Assembly (NCBI RefSeq): GCF_011761565.1
Contig: NZ_JAASRM010000001.1
Span: forward strand, 2,790,139-2,854,138
Origin: Rhizomicrobium palustre
GTDB taxonomy: Bacteria; Pseudomonadota; Alphaproteobacteria; Micropepsales; Micropepsaceae
Direction of reading: 5' to 3'
Length of the DNA stretch: 64,000 bases
In this document: one piece after another, positions 47,709-59,956 of the stretch
Position numbering within the stretch: position 1 is the first letter of the stretch
Layout: each line of letters starts with the position of its first letter
Notes under the pieces: generated by a model
Database searches by the model: none
Told to the model about the DNA's origin: nothing
What the model saw: the letters and a program-made list of their open reading frames with translations, nothing else
Program-made: the position numbers and the translations under genes

Positions 47709-49067
47709 ATGGCAAATGTGCTTTCCACCGCCAAGCCACTCACCGTCAATCCCTTAAAGCTCAGCCAGCCCTTGGGTGGTGCTTCGGCTTTCATGGGGCT
47801 CGCAGGGTCTTTGCCCATGCTCCATGCCGCGCAAGGCTGCACCGCTTTCGCATTGGTGCTGCTGGTGCGCCATTATCGCGAAGCCATTCCCTTTCAGACC
47901 ACCGCCATGAACGAGGTCACCACCATTCTCGGCGGCAAGGATAATCTGGAAGAGGCGATTATTAACATCGTCAACCGCGCCCATCCCAAGGTGATCGGCA
48001 TTTGCTCTAACGGGCTCATCGAGGCGAGGGGCGAGGATATTCGTGGCGATCTGAAACTCATCCGCCAGCGCCATCCCGAGCTTGCAGACACTGCGCTCGT
48101 TTATGCCTCCACGCCGGATTACAAAGGCGGATTCCAAGAGGGCTGGGCTTCCGCCGTCACCGCGATGGTGGATCAGCTCGTCGAGCCGGAGATTGCGCGC
48201 AATCCGCGTCAGATCAATATTCTCGCGGGCTGTCACCTCACGCCCGCCGATCTTGAGGAAATCCGCGACACCGTAGAGGCGTTCGGCCTTCATCCCATTA
48301 TTCTTCCCGATATCGCGGGATCACTGGATGGTCATATCGCAGATGAATGGGTGCTTACGACATTGGGCGGCACCTCGGTGGAAGATATCCGCCATATGGG
48401 CCGCTCGATCGCAACTTTGGCACTTGGCCTGCAATTGGAACCTGCCGCTCGGCTGATCGAGGCGCGTTGCGGGGTGCCCGCGGAAGTTTACCCCCATCTC
48501 ACGGGCCTTTTGGCATGGGACAATTTCATCGCCGCCCTCGCCAGATTGTCCGGCAAGCCTGTGCCTCAATCCATCCGGCGCCGAAGAAGCCAACTCCTCG
48601 ACGCGATGCTGGATGGCCATTTTTATTTCGGAAAAAAGAAGATCGCGATCGCGGCCGAACCGGATTTGATGCTGGGCCTGACGCAATTCTTCGCCGATAT
48701 GGGGGCGGAGATCGAGACCGCCGTTACCACCTCGGATGGCGCGGCGCTCGCCCTTGTTCCGGCCAAAGAGGTTCGCATCGGTGATCTTGATGATCTCGAA
48801 CAGGCGGCGGGGCATTGCGATCTTCTTATCGCGCATAGCCATGGTGCGCGCGTGGCGGAACGGCTGGGTGTGCCGTTCTTCCGCGCAGGCTTCCCGCTCT
48901 TTGATCGCTTAGGCGCGGCACACAAGCTCTCTGTCGGCTATCGCGGCACGCGCGATCTCATTTTCGAGATCGGAAATCTCTTTATCGAGCATCAGCACCA
49001 TAACCACCAGCCCCATAACCACCAGACAAGGGAGCACGGCACAGATGCGGCGGTTGCATCTCATTGA
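47709..49067 (+). CDS. nifN: FeMo-cofactor scaffold protein NifN with His-rich tail
   Basis: Beta-like subunit of the NifEN scaffold, 452 residues. PLKLSQPLGGASAFMGLAG lacks the first P-cluster cysteine (Ser instead), as expected for NifN, whereas AAQGCTAFALVLL keeps the next. The conserved fold ends near GTRDLIFEIGNLFIE. A roughly 29-residue extension then holds at least eight His, including EHQHHNHQPHNHQ, encoded by a duplicated CCATAACCACCAG. The start follows the nifE stop directly, and the end overlaps nifX by 23 bases. Confidence 0.96.
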   Translation: MANVLSTAKPLTVNPLKLSQPLGGASAFMGLAGSLPMLHAAQGCTAFALVLLVRHYREAIPFQTTAMNEVTTILGGKDNLEEAIINIVNRAHPKVIGICSNGLIEARGEDIRGDLKLIRQRHPELADTALVYASTPDYKGGFQEGWASAVTAMVDQLVEPEIARNPRQINILAGCHLTPADLEEIRDTVEAFGLHPIILPDIAGSLDGHIADEWVLTTLGGTSVEDIRHMGRSIATLALGLQLEPAARLIEARCGVPAEVYPHLTGLLAWDNFIAALARLSGKPVPQSIRRRRSQLLDAMLDGHFYFGKKKIAIAAEPDLMLGLTQFFADMGAEIETAVTTSDGAALALVPAKEVRIGDLDDLEQAAGHCDLLIAHSHGARVAERLGVPFFRAGFPLFDRLGAAHKLSVGYRGTRDLIFEIGNLFIEHQHHNHQPHNHQTREHGTDAAVASH

Positions 49068-49509
49068 AAAAGAAGAATGCGAAGCCCCGTTGAACGGTGC
49101 GCTTCGTATTGCCTTTTGCACGCAGGATTTGCGGCGGGTTGACAGCCATTTCGGCAGCGCGCCCTCCATTGTGATCTACGATGTTACGCCCGACGAGTTC
49201 CGCTTTCTCGAAGCGGTGCAATTCGACGAGGTCAGTGCGCAAGACGGCGTGCATGTCGAAGACGCCCTTGATCGTATCGGGGCCAAGATCGATGCGTTGG
49301 AAGGCTGCGCCATGCTGTTTTCGCTCGCCATCGGCGGGGTTGCGGCAGCGCGCGTGGTCAATGCCAAGGTCTATCCCTTGAAGCTGCCTGCGCCCGAAGC
49401 GATTTCGGATGTGATTGGCCGGGTGCAAGCCATGATGAAAGGCACGCCGCCGCCTTGGATGCGCAAGCTTCTTACCAAAGATCAATCGCTGGCCTTTGCT
49501 GAGGATTAA
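49045..49509 (+). CDS. nifX: NifX, cofactor precursor carrier
   Basis: A 154-residue NifX/NafY-fold protein that binds NifB-co and the VK-cluster during transfer to NifEN. The core is GALRIAFCTQDLRRVDSHFG, YDVTPDEFRFLEAVQFDE and ALEGCAMLFSLAIGGVAAARV. C-terminal PPPWMRKLLTKDQSLAF is typical. It starts within the end of nifN (23-base overlap). Confidence 0.94.
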   Translation: MRRLHLIEKEECEAPLNGALRIAFCTQDLRRVDSHFGSAPSIVIYDVTPDEFRFLEAVQFDEVSAQDGVHVEDALDRIGAKIDALEGCAMLFSLAIGGVAAARVVNAKVYPLKLPAPEAISDVIGRVQAMMKGTPPPWMRKLLTKDQSLAFAED

Positions 49510-49512
49510 CAA

Positions 49513-49962
49513 GTGAGCGACGCAGCAACCGAACTGACGCCGTTTTTGAAGGAACTGGTGCGCCAGGTGCGCGCGCAAGACACCTATGACTTCTTTCAGG
49601 GGCGGCCCGAGACAGACCTCTTGGCCCCCTTCATTCTGGATAAAGCCAAGGCCAAGGAAATTCCCATCATCGGCGATCCAGACCCGCGCGTGCTGGCGCG
49701 GCTGAACCAGTTCTACGCCGCCGTCTCGCTCACTATCGAGCAGAAATGCGGGATCATGGCCTCGCCGGTATTGCAGCTTTCGCATGAAGGCTTCGGGCGC
49801 ATCGTCCTCATCTGCGGCCGTCTGGTGGTCGTTTCCAAGACACTGCGGGATGTGCACCGTTTCGGTTTTCCAAGCCTCGAGAAGCTCAATGCCGAGGGCG
49901 AGCGGCTGGTGGCGGAAGCCTTGGGCCTGATCGAAATATTCAAACCAGCCGCGGAACTCTGA
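49513..49962 (+). CDS. NifX-associated nitrogen fixation protein (DUF269)
   Basis: A 149-residue protein of the family always found after nifX, sometimes called NafX. The start is GTG at 49513, 3 bases after the nifX stop. Recognisable parts are [56 protein letters not shown]. Its function is not established beyond association with cofactor assembly. The small DUF683 gene that usually follows is absent. Confidence 0.9.
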   Translation: MSDAATELTPFLKELVRQVRAQDTYDFFQGRPETDLLAPFILDKAKAKEIPIIGDPDPRVLARLNQFYAAVSLTIEQKCGIMASPVLQLSHEGFGRIVLICGRLVVVSKTLRDVHRFGFPSLEKLNAEGERLVAEALGLIEIFKPAAEL

Positions 49963-49993
49963 GAAGTTCGCGGCACATCTGGAGGGATTTGAC

Positions 49994-50287
49994 ATGAGTG
50001 AGCATCGTACCCGTTCTGGCGAGCCCTGGAAGCCGGTCTATCTTTTGTCGATCAATGGCGAGGATTGTCTCGGTTGCGGAAGATGCTTCAAGGTCTGTGG
50101 CCGCAATGTGCTCGCGTTGGTGCCGCTGGATGAAGACGGCAATGTCACCGAAGAGGAAGAAGATATCGAACGCCACGTCATGACGGTGTCCAATGCTGGC
50201 GACTGCATCGGCTGTGGCGCCTGCGCGCGCGTTTGCGCCAAGAATTGTCAGAACCACGGCAACGAGCCGCTCGCGGAAGCGGCATAA
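49994..50287 (+). CDS. fdxB: nif-specific ferredoxin III (FdxB)
   Basis: A 97-residue 2[4Fe-4S] ferredoxin with [13 protein letters not shown] and [15 protein letters not shown] separated by about 35 residues, including an acidic insert, as in the nif-specific ferredoxin III family. The N-terminus [16 protein letters not shown] is typical. It is presumed to be an electron donor in cofactor assembly or to NifH. It ends the nifH operon; a terminator follows. Confidence 0.93.
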   Translation: MSEHRTRSGEPWKPVYLLSINGEDCLGCGRCFKVCGRNVLALVPLDEDGNVTEEEEDIERHVMTVSNAGDCIGCGACARVCAKNCQNHGNEPLAEAA

Positions 50288-50309
50288 TTTCCTTTCCATT
50301 CTGCGCGCG

Positions 50310-50338
50310 ATGGCCGGGGCTTCCCGGCCATTTTCTTT
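50310..50338 (+). terminator. rho-independent terminator after fdxB
   Basis: ATGGCCGG (50310-50317) pairs with CCGGCCAT (50324-50331) over a 6-base loop and runs into TTTCTTTT. It separates the nifH operon from the iscA-nifJ operon. Confidence 0.88.
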
Positions 50339-50419
50339 TGCGGCGTCGCAATTCCGACAATGCCAGCCGTTTTGTCGTGTTGTGTAGTGCCAGAAAACCC
50401 CGTTTTCCGCCCCCGCGAC

Positions 50420-50436
50420 TTGGCACGAGCCCTGCT
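50420..50436 (+). promoter_or_regulatory. sigma-54 promoter of iscA-nfu-nifV-nifW-nifJ
   Basis: TTGGCACGAGCCCTGCT fits YTGGCACGRNNNTTGCW with one mismatch (CTGC for TTGC), and GG and GC are 10 bases apart. The transcript should start near 50447. A degenerate NifA site, CGT-N10-ACA, lies at 50344-50359. Confidence 0.85.
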
Positions 50437-50449
50437 AGGCATGTCCTGT

Positions 50450-50794
50450 GTGATTGCGGCGGAGGCGGCCATTCTGGAACTGACGCAAAATGCGGTAACC
50501 GCGCTGAAGCGGGTGATTGCCGAGGCGGATAGCGAAATTTGCGGCATCCGCATCGCGGCCCTGGGCGGGGGATGCGCCGGCTATCAATACGAGATGGGGC
50601 TGGAAGCGACCGCCCGCGAAGGCGACGCGGTGATCCATTTCGGCGATGTCATGGTTTTCGTCGACGAAGAGTCCAAATCAGCGCTCAGCGGGGTTGAAGT
50701 CGATTTCTGCGAAACCCCCGCCGCGCAAGGTTTCGTCTTCCACCAGCCCAATGCTTGCGGTTCATGCGGCAAGCGCCAGAATTGCGGGAGCTGA
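50450..50794 (+). CDS. HesB/IscA-type iron-sulfur carrier, nif-associated
   Basis: A-type Fe-S carrier, about 107-114 residues, that passes clusters to nif apoproteins. The core is ILELTQNAVTALKRVI, GIRIAALGGGCAGYQYEMGL and MVFVDEESKSALSGVEVDF. The C-terminus NACGSCGKRQNCGS replaces the usual C-G-C pair with C-X2-C plus another Cys. The start is uncertain. The ATG at 50441 lies before the predicted transcript start, the GTG at 50450 has almost no leader, and GGAGG at 50461-50465 points to ATT (50471) or CTG (50474), which would begin the protein at the family's usual position. nfu follows after 2 bases. Confidence 0.85.
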   Translation: MIAAEAAILELTQNAVTALKRVIAEADSEICGIRIAALGGGCAGYQYEMGLEATAREGDAVIHFGDVMVFVDEESKSALSGVEVDFCETPAAQGFVFHQPNACGSCGKRQNCGS

Positions 50795-50796
50795 AC

Positions 50797-51099
50797 ATGC
50801 TGGATATGGAAACCGTCGCCCCTGAAGCCCCCATGCCAGGCGCCCGCGAAAATACTCTCACCGCGGCAGTTGAAGCGGCGATTGCCGCGCTTCGGCCCAC
50901 GCTGCAACGCGATGGCGGCGATATCGAACTCATCACCATCGATGGCGATATGGTGGTGGTGGATATGAAAGGCTCCTGTGTCGGCTGCGTGCTGGCCTCC
51001 GTCACGCTCGCCGGGGTGCGCAAAGCCATCATCGATGCGGTGGGCCGTCCGGTGCGCGTCATTCCGCTTTCCGCCACCACCATAAGGCGGCCGTCATGA
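50797..51099 (+). CDS. NifU C-terminal-domain (Nfu) protein
   Basis: A 100-residue stand-alone Nfu domain with the cluster-binding CX2C ([16 protein letters not shown]). The upstream part [20 protein letters not shown] is the family signature. Full NifU also has an IscU-like N-domain and a [2Fe-2S] middle domain, both missing here. It probably delivers [4Fe-4S] clusters in place of NifU together with IscA. It overlaps nifV by 4 bases (ATGA). Confidence 0.92.
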   Translation: MLDMETVAPEAPMPGARENTLTAAVEAAIAALRPTLQRDGGDIELITIDGDMVVVDMKGSCVGCVLASVTLAGVRKAIIDAVGRPVRVIPLSATTIRRPS

Positions 51100-52232
51100 T
51101 CGTGATCAACGACACCACATTGCGTGATGGCGAACAGGCCGCTGGTGTCGCATTTCGGCGTGACGAAAAGCTGAAAATCGCGCGGGCGCTGGATGCGGCC
51201 GGTGTCCCTGAAATGGAGATCGGCATTCCCGCCATGGGCGAGGAGGAGCAGGATGATATCCGCGCCGTCGCCGAACTCGGCCTCAAGACCAAGCTGATCA
51301 CCTGGTGTCGAATGCGTGCGGAAGATCTAGCTGCGGCACAGGCTTGTGGCGTGCAAGCGATCAACATGTCTCTGCCGGTGTCCGATCAGCAGCTCGCGCG
51401 CAAGCTTGGCCGCGACCGCAAATGGGCGCTTCAAGAAATTTCCCAGATGGTCGCCCGCGCCAAGGATATGGGCTTCGAGGTCAGCCTGGGCGGCGAGGAT
51501 TCCTCGCGCGCCGATCTTGATTTCGTTATCGAAGCTGCCGGTACTGCGATGGCGGCAGGCGCGCGGCGGTTTCGTTTTGCCGATACGCTCGGCATTCTTG
51601 ATCCTTTTTCGACCTTCGCCATTTTCCAAAAGCTCCGCGCTGCGCTCTCCCTCGAGCTTGAAATCCATGCCCATGATGATCTGGGGCTTGCGACTGCGAA
51701 TTCGCTGGCGGCGGTGAAGGGCGGGGCAAGCCATGTCAACACCACCGTCAATGGCCTCGGCGAACGCGCCGGTAATGCGCCGCTGGAAGAGGTGGTGATG
51801 GCGCTGTCGCATCTCTATCACCACGACACGGGCATCTGCCCGCGGCTCTTACCGGAGATTTCCCATCTCGTCGCCAATGTCTCGGGCCGTCCAGTGCCCG
51901 CGGGAAAATCCATCGTAGGCGAGGGCGTCTTCACCCATGAATCCGGCATTCATGTGCATGGGCTTCTGCGCGACCGGGCGAATTATCAAAGCCTCGATCC
52001 ATCCGAACTTGGCCGCGAGCACCGCTTGGTGCTGGGCAAGCATTCCGGGCTGGCAGGCGTGTTTCACGCCTATGAGCAGCTCGGCCTTCCCATCGATCGC
52101 GAGGAAGCTCGCCAGATCCTTCGTCAGGTCCGCGCTTTTGCCAATGAGGCCAAGCAGCCGCCAGCCGAGGAGGATCTGAAGCGCTTTTACCGCGAAACCC
52201 AGCGTGCAAGATGCGGGACCATGCTGCCATGA
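51096..52232 (+). CDS. nifV: homocitrate synthase NifV
   Basis: Condenses acetyl-CoA with 2-oxoglutarate to R-homocitrate, the organic ligand of FeMo-co. It has 378 residues of the HMGL/IPMS fold: [55 protein letters not shown] with the metal His residues, and [14 protein letters not shown]. The C-terminus lacks the LeuA regulatory domain, as expected of NifV. The start overlaps nfu, and the end overlaps nifW by 4 bases. Confidence 0.96.
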   Translation: MIVINDTTLRDGEQAAGVAFRRDEKLKIARALDAAGVPEMEIGIPAMGEEEQDDIRAVAELGLKTKLITWCRMRAEDLAAAQACGVQAINMSLPVSDQQLARKLGRDRKWALQEISQMVARAKDMGFEVSLGGEDSSRADLDFVIEAAGTAMAAGARRFRFADTLGILDPFSTFAIFQKLRAALSLELEIHAHDDLGLATANSLAAVKGGASHVNTTVNGLGERAGNAPLEEVVMALSHLYHHDTGICPRLLPEISHLVANVSGRPVPAGKSIVGEGVFTHESGIHVHGLLRDRANYQSLDPSELGREHRLVLGKHSGLAGVFHAYEQLGLPIDREEARQILRQVRAFANEAKQPPAEEDLKRFYRETQRARCGTMLP

Positions 52233-52567
52233 CGAAAATAAGCAATTTTGATGCTGATTTACAGAATCTCTCCAGTGCGGAGGATTTTTTCGCCTATTTC
52301 GGCCTCGATTTCGACAAACAGGTTATGGCGGCGAGTCGCCTGCACATCCTGAAGCGCTTTCACGACCATTTATCGCAAGTTGAAGGCCTTCAAACGCTGC
52401 CTGAAGCGGAAAAGCGTGACGCTTATCGCCAGCAACTTGAGCGCGCTTATGCCAGCTTTCTCACCGGAAATGCCCTCACGGAACGGGTATTTCCCCGCCT
52501 CGCCGCGGCAAAAGGCGCTTTTGTCGCTTTGTCCTCGCTTCGCGCGCCGAATAAAGCAGTCCCCTAA
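52229..52567 (+). CDS. nifW: nitrogenase-stabilizing/protective protein NifW
   Basis: A 112-residue NifW that associates with the MoFe protein and is thought to help P-cluster maturation or protect against oxygen. [20 protein letters not shown] and [11 protein letters not shown] are the family core. It overlaps nifV by 4 bases; nifJ starts 20 bases later. Confidence 0.92.
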   Translation: MTKISNFDADLQNLSSAEDFFAYFGLDFDKQVMAASRLHILKRFHDHLSQVEGLQTLPEAEKRDAYRQQLERAYASFLTGNALTERVFPRLAAAKGAFVALSSLRAPNKAVP

Positions 52568-52587
52568 CAATTGGCCGGGAGAGCACC

Positions 52588-56121
<3,534 letters not shown>

Positions 56122-56128
56122 GCGGGCC

Positions 56129-57166
56129 TCAGGCTTTGCGGGATTTGCGCGGGCGCCTTGGCGGGGCGCTCGCGGAATCGCGCAGCACAATTTCGCATCC
56201 CAGCTTTTCAATCCGGCGCTGGCGCGGTGCCTCAATCTCTCCGATGAGAATTTCGGTCGCGACCCGGCCGAGATCGCTCACGGGCTGGCGCATGGTCGTC
56301 AGCTTCGGCCAGAAGGACGATGCGATGGGGCTGTCATCAATACCCACAATGGAAACATCGCCAGGAATGCTGAGCCCTTTGCGATAGGCGGCAGCCATCA
56401 CGCCCACAGCCGTCTCATCATTCGTGCCCAGCACCGCGGTTGGCCGCGTGCGGCGGGCGAACAGCGCTTCTCCGGCCGCCATTCCTGACTGCACATCAAA
56501 CTCGCCCTTGCATTCCCATTCCTTACGAATATCGAGGCCGTGACGCTGCATGGCCTTGCGGAATCCTTCGAGGCGCTTTGCGGCCGAAAGGTGCAAGGCC
56601 GGTCCGTTGACGATCGCGATGTCGCGATGGCCGAGCTCGATGAGATATTCGGTCATGTCATAGGCGATCTGGTAATCATCGACATAGACATAGGAACCGG
56701 TCTCCAGAAGCTTTGACGGCGAAATCCGCACGAAGGGCAGCTTGGCGGCGATAAGGGCCTTCACCAGCGCCTGATTGTCGGAGAGCGGAGGCATCAGCAC
56801 TGCACCATCCAGATGCACCTTTGCGATCATCGTCTTGAGCATGGAACCCATGCCGCGATCGGAGTTTCGCGCCACCTCGGACATCAGGTGATATCCCTTC
56901 GCCCGGCAGGCCTCCGTAGCCGCAAGCTGAATGCGGTTGCTATAGGCAATGGTTGGATTGTCTGTAAATAATGCCAACAAATGTGAACGCGAGCTGCGCA
57001 ACGAGCGTGCCCAGAGATTTGGCTGATAATCCAGCTTAGCTACTACAGAGGAAACTTTGTCGCGAATATCCTTGGCGACAGTCGGGTGTTTGTTGATCAC
57101 CCGTGAAACTGTTTTGATCGAATATCCCGAGACGCGGGCGACATCTTTGATGGTTACTTCAGACAT
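56129..57166 (-). CDS. LacI family transcriptional regulator
   Basis: A 345-residue sugar-responsive repressor. The helix-turn-helix TIKDVARVSGYSIKTVSRVI starts at about residue 5 and is followed by a hinge helix (WARSLRSSRSHLLALF). A periplasmic-binding-protein-like effector domain follows with GHRDIAIVNGP and TAVLGTNDETAVGVMAAAY. The ATG at 57166 is chosen because it gives the standard N-terminus; the frame is open to 57286. It converges on nifJ with a 7-base gap. The target is unknown; the nearby KdgK gene is one candidate. Confidence 0.93.
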   Translation of the reverse strand: MSEVTIKDVARVSGYSIKTVSRVINKHPTVAKDIRDKVSSVVAKLDYQPNLWARSLRSSRSHLLALFTDNPTIAYSNRIQLAATEACRAKGYHLMSEVARNSDRGMGSMLKTMIAKVHLDGAVLMPPLSDNQALVKALIAAKLPFVRISPSKLLETGSYVYVDDYQIAYDMTEYLIELGHRDIAIVNGPALHLSAAKRLEGFRKAMQRHGLDIRKEWECKGEFDVQSGMAAGEALFARRTRPTAVLGTNDETAVGVMAAAYRKGLSIPGDVSIVGIDDSPIASSFWPKLTTMRQPVSDLGRVATEILIGEIEAPRQRRIEKLGCEIVLRDSASAPPRRPRKSRKA

Positions 57167-57611
57167 TGAATTGGAGCGTCCAACATGGCCTCGTTTGACT
57201 GCAGGCAGGATGCGTGTGTGCAAACATGAATTGAGTCCCGTCCAGTATAGGCTGGCAAAAGATTTTTCAACGCGGGATGAGGCCACACAAGGAGGTGGCC
57301 TAAGTCGACGGTATACTATTTTAGAAATGCGATGTTGAACTGACGAATCCCTAACAGGTCATATTAATCAGGCCTATATTGCTTGACGTCGCGGGAATAA
57401 TTCGTGAAATCCGGGCTTCAGAAAGCCATGCATATCTCATATACGTTTGGAAATCGTATACACTCGCAACTGCAATCGTATGTCTTTGAAAAGCTCTACT
57501 TTGAAAAATGTATTTTCGTGAAATTTTCGTCCTTCCCAGCGTGAAGTTGAGGGTTTGCGGTGGTTTCTACCCTTCATAGCGCGTCTTGCTGTTCAACCCT
57601 CCGGGCCATTT
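57167..57611. other. 445-bp intergenic region upstream of the LacI-type gene
   Basis: No gene is supported. It is AT-rich between about 57340 and 57540. It contains an inverted repeat at 57440-57460, a near-direct repeat AATCGTATAC / AATCGTATGT (about 57452 and 57474), and a 7-bp hairpin AGGCCAC/GTGGCCT at 57281-57302. These may be autoregulatory operators. Confidence 0.4.
57440..57460. promoter_or_regulatory. candidate operator upstream of the LacI-type gene
   Basis: TATACG (57440-57445) and CGTATA (57455-57460) are inverted around nine bases; a third CGTAT lies 22 bases further on. The spacing is compatible with binding by a dimeric repressor, but the sequence is not a classical LacI-family operator. 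Confidence 0.3.
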
Positions 57612-58601
57612 TTATTTGTTGTTTTCGACTTCGGGCGCCACTTGGCCGTAATTCAGCGCGGCCACCAGGGCAACACCGCCCACCACATTTCCAAAGAGGG
57701 TGGGAAGAAAAAAGCGCCAAGAGAAATCGGCAAAATCTGCGCCGCCGTTGAGCATCAGATAAGCGCAATCGACCGTACCCGCGATGATGTGGGAAAAGCC
57801 GCCAAGCGAAACAACGTAAGTGATTACGGCGATGATGGTGGGTCTTGCACCCTCGGCCGCGGGCAGAAGCCAAACCATTAGCGCGATCAGCCAGCCGGCG
57901 AAAACGGCGCGCGCGAAGGTCAAGCTGAAATCATCGCGGATGGTTCGTCCTGCAATATCGAGTAGCGCGGTATGGGTATCGGGCGTGAACAGTCCAACTT
58001 TCGCCAGAAGCGCGGCGATGGCCAGTGCGCCTGCTACATTGGCGGCGAGCACGATCGCCCAAAGCCTGAGCACCTTCGCAAGGGTTGCGCCATCACGGTT
58101 ATGTAGAAGCGGCAAGATGGGGGTCAGCGTGTTTTCGGTGAAAAGCTGCGGGCGTCCCAAGACCACAATCAAAAATCCCACCGTATAGCCGAGCGGCGAA
58201 AGCGCATCATGCAAGGGATGACCTTTGAGCGCCGCGCTAAGAAGCCCTTCGCTGAGGAAGGAAAAGCCGAGCGACATGCCAGCGGCAAAACCCGATAGCG
58301 CCAGGGCTGTCGCCGCGCGCTCCAATTCGCTCATGCCTTCGGCGCGAATGGTCTCGTGAATCAAAGCCGCGTTTGGCCGGGTCTGGAATTCAACCTGCCG
58401 CCGTTGCTTGGCGGAAAGATTGTCCAGCTTATCGGCGCCGCCAAAGGCGTTATTGTCGTGATCCTGGGGCAAGGTGAGATCCTTATGAGCCGTTCTGCCG
58501 AACGCGCCGAAGGGATCTTTGTTCAATCGCTTGCCGTGGCGTGCACTACCAGCGTCCCGCCATGGGACTGAGTTCTTTGGCCAGGTAGTCGATGAAGGCA
58601 C
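57612..58601 (-). CDS. formate/nitrite transporter family channel (YfdC-like)
   Basis: A 329-residue inner-membrane protein of the FNT family, which are pentameric aquaporin-like channels for formate, nitrite or hydrosulfide. After a roughly 85-residue hydrophilic N-terminal region, six hydrophobic segments begin at ATALALSGFAAGMSLGFSFL. Conserved parts are VLGRPQLFTENTLTPILPLL and SLGGFSHIIAGTVDCAYLM. The long N-terminal extension resembles the YfdC branch. The annotated ATG overlaps the end of the LysR gene by 56 bases, so the true start may be an internal TTG near 58518. Substrate unknown. Confidence 0.87.
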   Translation of the reverse strand: MPSSTTWPKNSVPWRDAGSARHGKRLNKDPFGAFGRTAHKDLTLPQDHDNNAFGGADKLDNLSAKQRRQVEFQTRPNAALIHETIRAEGMSELERAATALALSGFAAGMSLGFSFLSEGLLSAALKGHPLHDALSPLGYTVGFLIVVLGRPQLFTENTLTPILPLLHNRDGATLAKVLRLWAIVLAANVAGALAIAALLAKVGLFTPDTHTALLDIAGRTIRDDFSLTFARAVFAGWLIALMVWLLPAAEGARPTIIAVITYVVSLGGFSHIIAGTVDCAYLMLNGGADFADFSWRFFLPTLFGNVVGGVALVAALNYGQVAPEVENNK

Positions 58602-59454
58602 GGGTTTTGGCGGCAGGCAGGCGCGCTGGATGGGTCACAGCGTGAATGGACCCGATATCGGGAAGAGGCAGCTCGAGCGTTATTTCGTGCAGGCTGCCGC
58701 GCGCCAAAGCTTCATCGGCCAGAAAGCGCGGGCCGAGCACCAGGCCCATTCCCGCTTTGGCCGCTTCGATCAGCGCAAGGCCGTTATTGGCGAGAAACGG
58801 TCCTTTCACCGGCACACGGATATCGGCGTTTTTTCCGAAGGCCCACGTTTCGGCGGCAACGCGCTGCGACAGCGTATAGCTGAGGCAGGCGTGGTCTTTG
58901 AGGTCGCCTGTGGTTTTGGGCGTGCCATGCAGCGCGAGGTAATGGGGCGCTGCGCAGATCACCAGGCTCACCGGCACCAGCTTTTTCGCAATCAGGCTGG
59001 AATCCTTCATATGGCCGATGCGGATGGCCATATCCCAGCGCTCTTGCAAGAGATCGACATAGCGATCATCGAGGCCAAGATCGATGTTGATGCGCGGATG
59101 GCGTTCGACAAATCCAGCGAAAAGCGGGGCCAGATGCGCAAGCCCGAACGCTGCCGGGGCGCTGACGCGCAAAACCCCTTCCGCCGTCACGCTGCGCGAT
59201 GAAGCCTCGGCCTCCGCTTCGGAGAGCTCTTCCAAAATCCGCTCCGCCTTGGCGAGGAAATTGGTTCCGGCTTCGGTGAGCGACAGCCGCCTGGTGGTGC
59301 GATGGAGCAGGGTTGCGCCCAATCGCTGCTCCAGCATGTCGAGATGGCGCGAGGCCATAGTTGGGGAAAGGCCCAGCTCGCGGGCCGCTGCCGAAAGCCC
59401 GCCCCGGCGCACCGCCAACACAAAAACCTCAATTCCCGTCAGCCGGTCGCTCAT
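58546..59454 (-). CDS. LysR family transcriptional regulator
   Basis: A 302-residue LysR-type regulator. The winged helix at residues 1-60 (VRRGGLSAAARELGLSPTMA, then HLDMLEQRLGATLLHRTTRR) is followed by the two-lobed effector domain (VLRVSAPAAFGLAHLAPLF). It is divergent from doxX with a 95-base gap, the usual layout when a LysR protein controls its neighbour, so doxX and the dioxygenase gene are its likely targets. The effector is unknown. Confidence 0.93.
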   Translation of the reverse strand: MSDRLTGIEVFVLAVRRGGLSAAARELGLSPTMASRHLDMLEQRLGATLLHRTTRRLSLTEAGTNFLAKAERILEELSEAEAEASSRSVTAEGVLRVSAPAAFGLAHLAPLFAGFVERHPRINIDLGLDDRYVDLLQERWDMAIRIGHMKDSSLIAKKLVPVSLVICAAPHYLALHGTPKTTGDLKDHACLSYTLSQRVAAETWAFGKNADIRVPVKGPFLANNGLALIEAAKAGMGLVLGPRFLADEALARGSLHEITLELPLPDIGSIHAVTHPARLPAAKTRAFIDYLAKELSPMAGRW

Positions 59455-59549
59455 GATTATCTACTATAAAGCAAAAGTGATGTTCAGGAATACGGGATTA
59501 TCGCAAAAGCGGAGGATGTCTATCTTTTCCAGCGAAAGGAGACTTACCC

Positions 59550-59948
59550 ATGTCCAACACTTCGACCTACGGCGCCACATTGCTGCGTGTCAGCCTCGGC
59601 GCCCTGTTCCTCGCCCATTTTTCTCTGAAAGCCTTCGTCTTCACCCCGGCTGGGACTGCGGCCTTTTTCGGCCATCTCGGTCTTCCTCCGGCGCTGGCCT
59701 ATCTCGTCATGGCTGGGGAATTCTTTGGCGGTTTGGCGCTGATTTTCGGGATCTATACCCGTTTCGCGGCGCTCGCGCTGATCCCGCTGCTGGTCGGCAC
59801 TATCGTCACCGTGCATGGCCATAACGGCTTTTTCTTCAACAACCCGCAGGGTGGTTGGGAATATCCGGCCTTCTGGTCTATCGCGTTGCTGGTGCAGGCC
59901 TTGATCGGCGATGGTGCCTTTGCCCTTCGCCCCTATCCCAATAAGTGA
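59550..59948 (+). CDS. DoxX family membrane protein
   Basis: A 132-residue inner-membrane protein with four hydrophobic helices: LLRVSLGALFLAHFSLKAFV, GLPPALAYLVMAGEFFGGLA, RFAALALIPLLVGTIV and FWSIALLVQALIGDGAF. GAAAGG-like ribosome binding bases (GAAAGGAG) precede the ATG. DoxX proteins are linked to quinone or thiol redox functions. It overlaps the next gene's GTG option and is 8 bases from its ATG. Confidence 0.88.
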   Translation: MSNTSTYGATLLRVSLGALFLAHFSLKAFVFTPAGTAAFFGHLGLPPALAYLVMAGEFFGGLALIFGIYTRFAALALIPLLVGTIVTVHGHNGFFFNNPQGGWEYPAFWSIALLVQALIGDGAFALRPYPNK

Positions 59949-59956
59949 GGTACGCC

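Noticed and set aside
49963-49993. DUF683 gene expected after the DUF269 gene
   Set aside because: The gap to fdxB is only 31 bases, so the gene is truly absent from its usual place.
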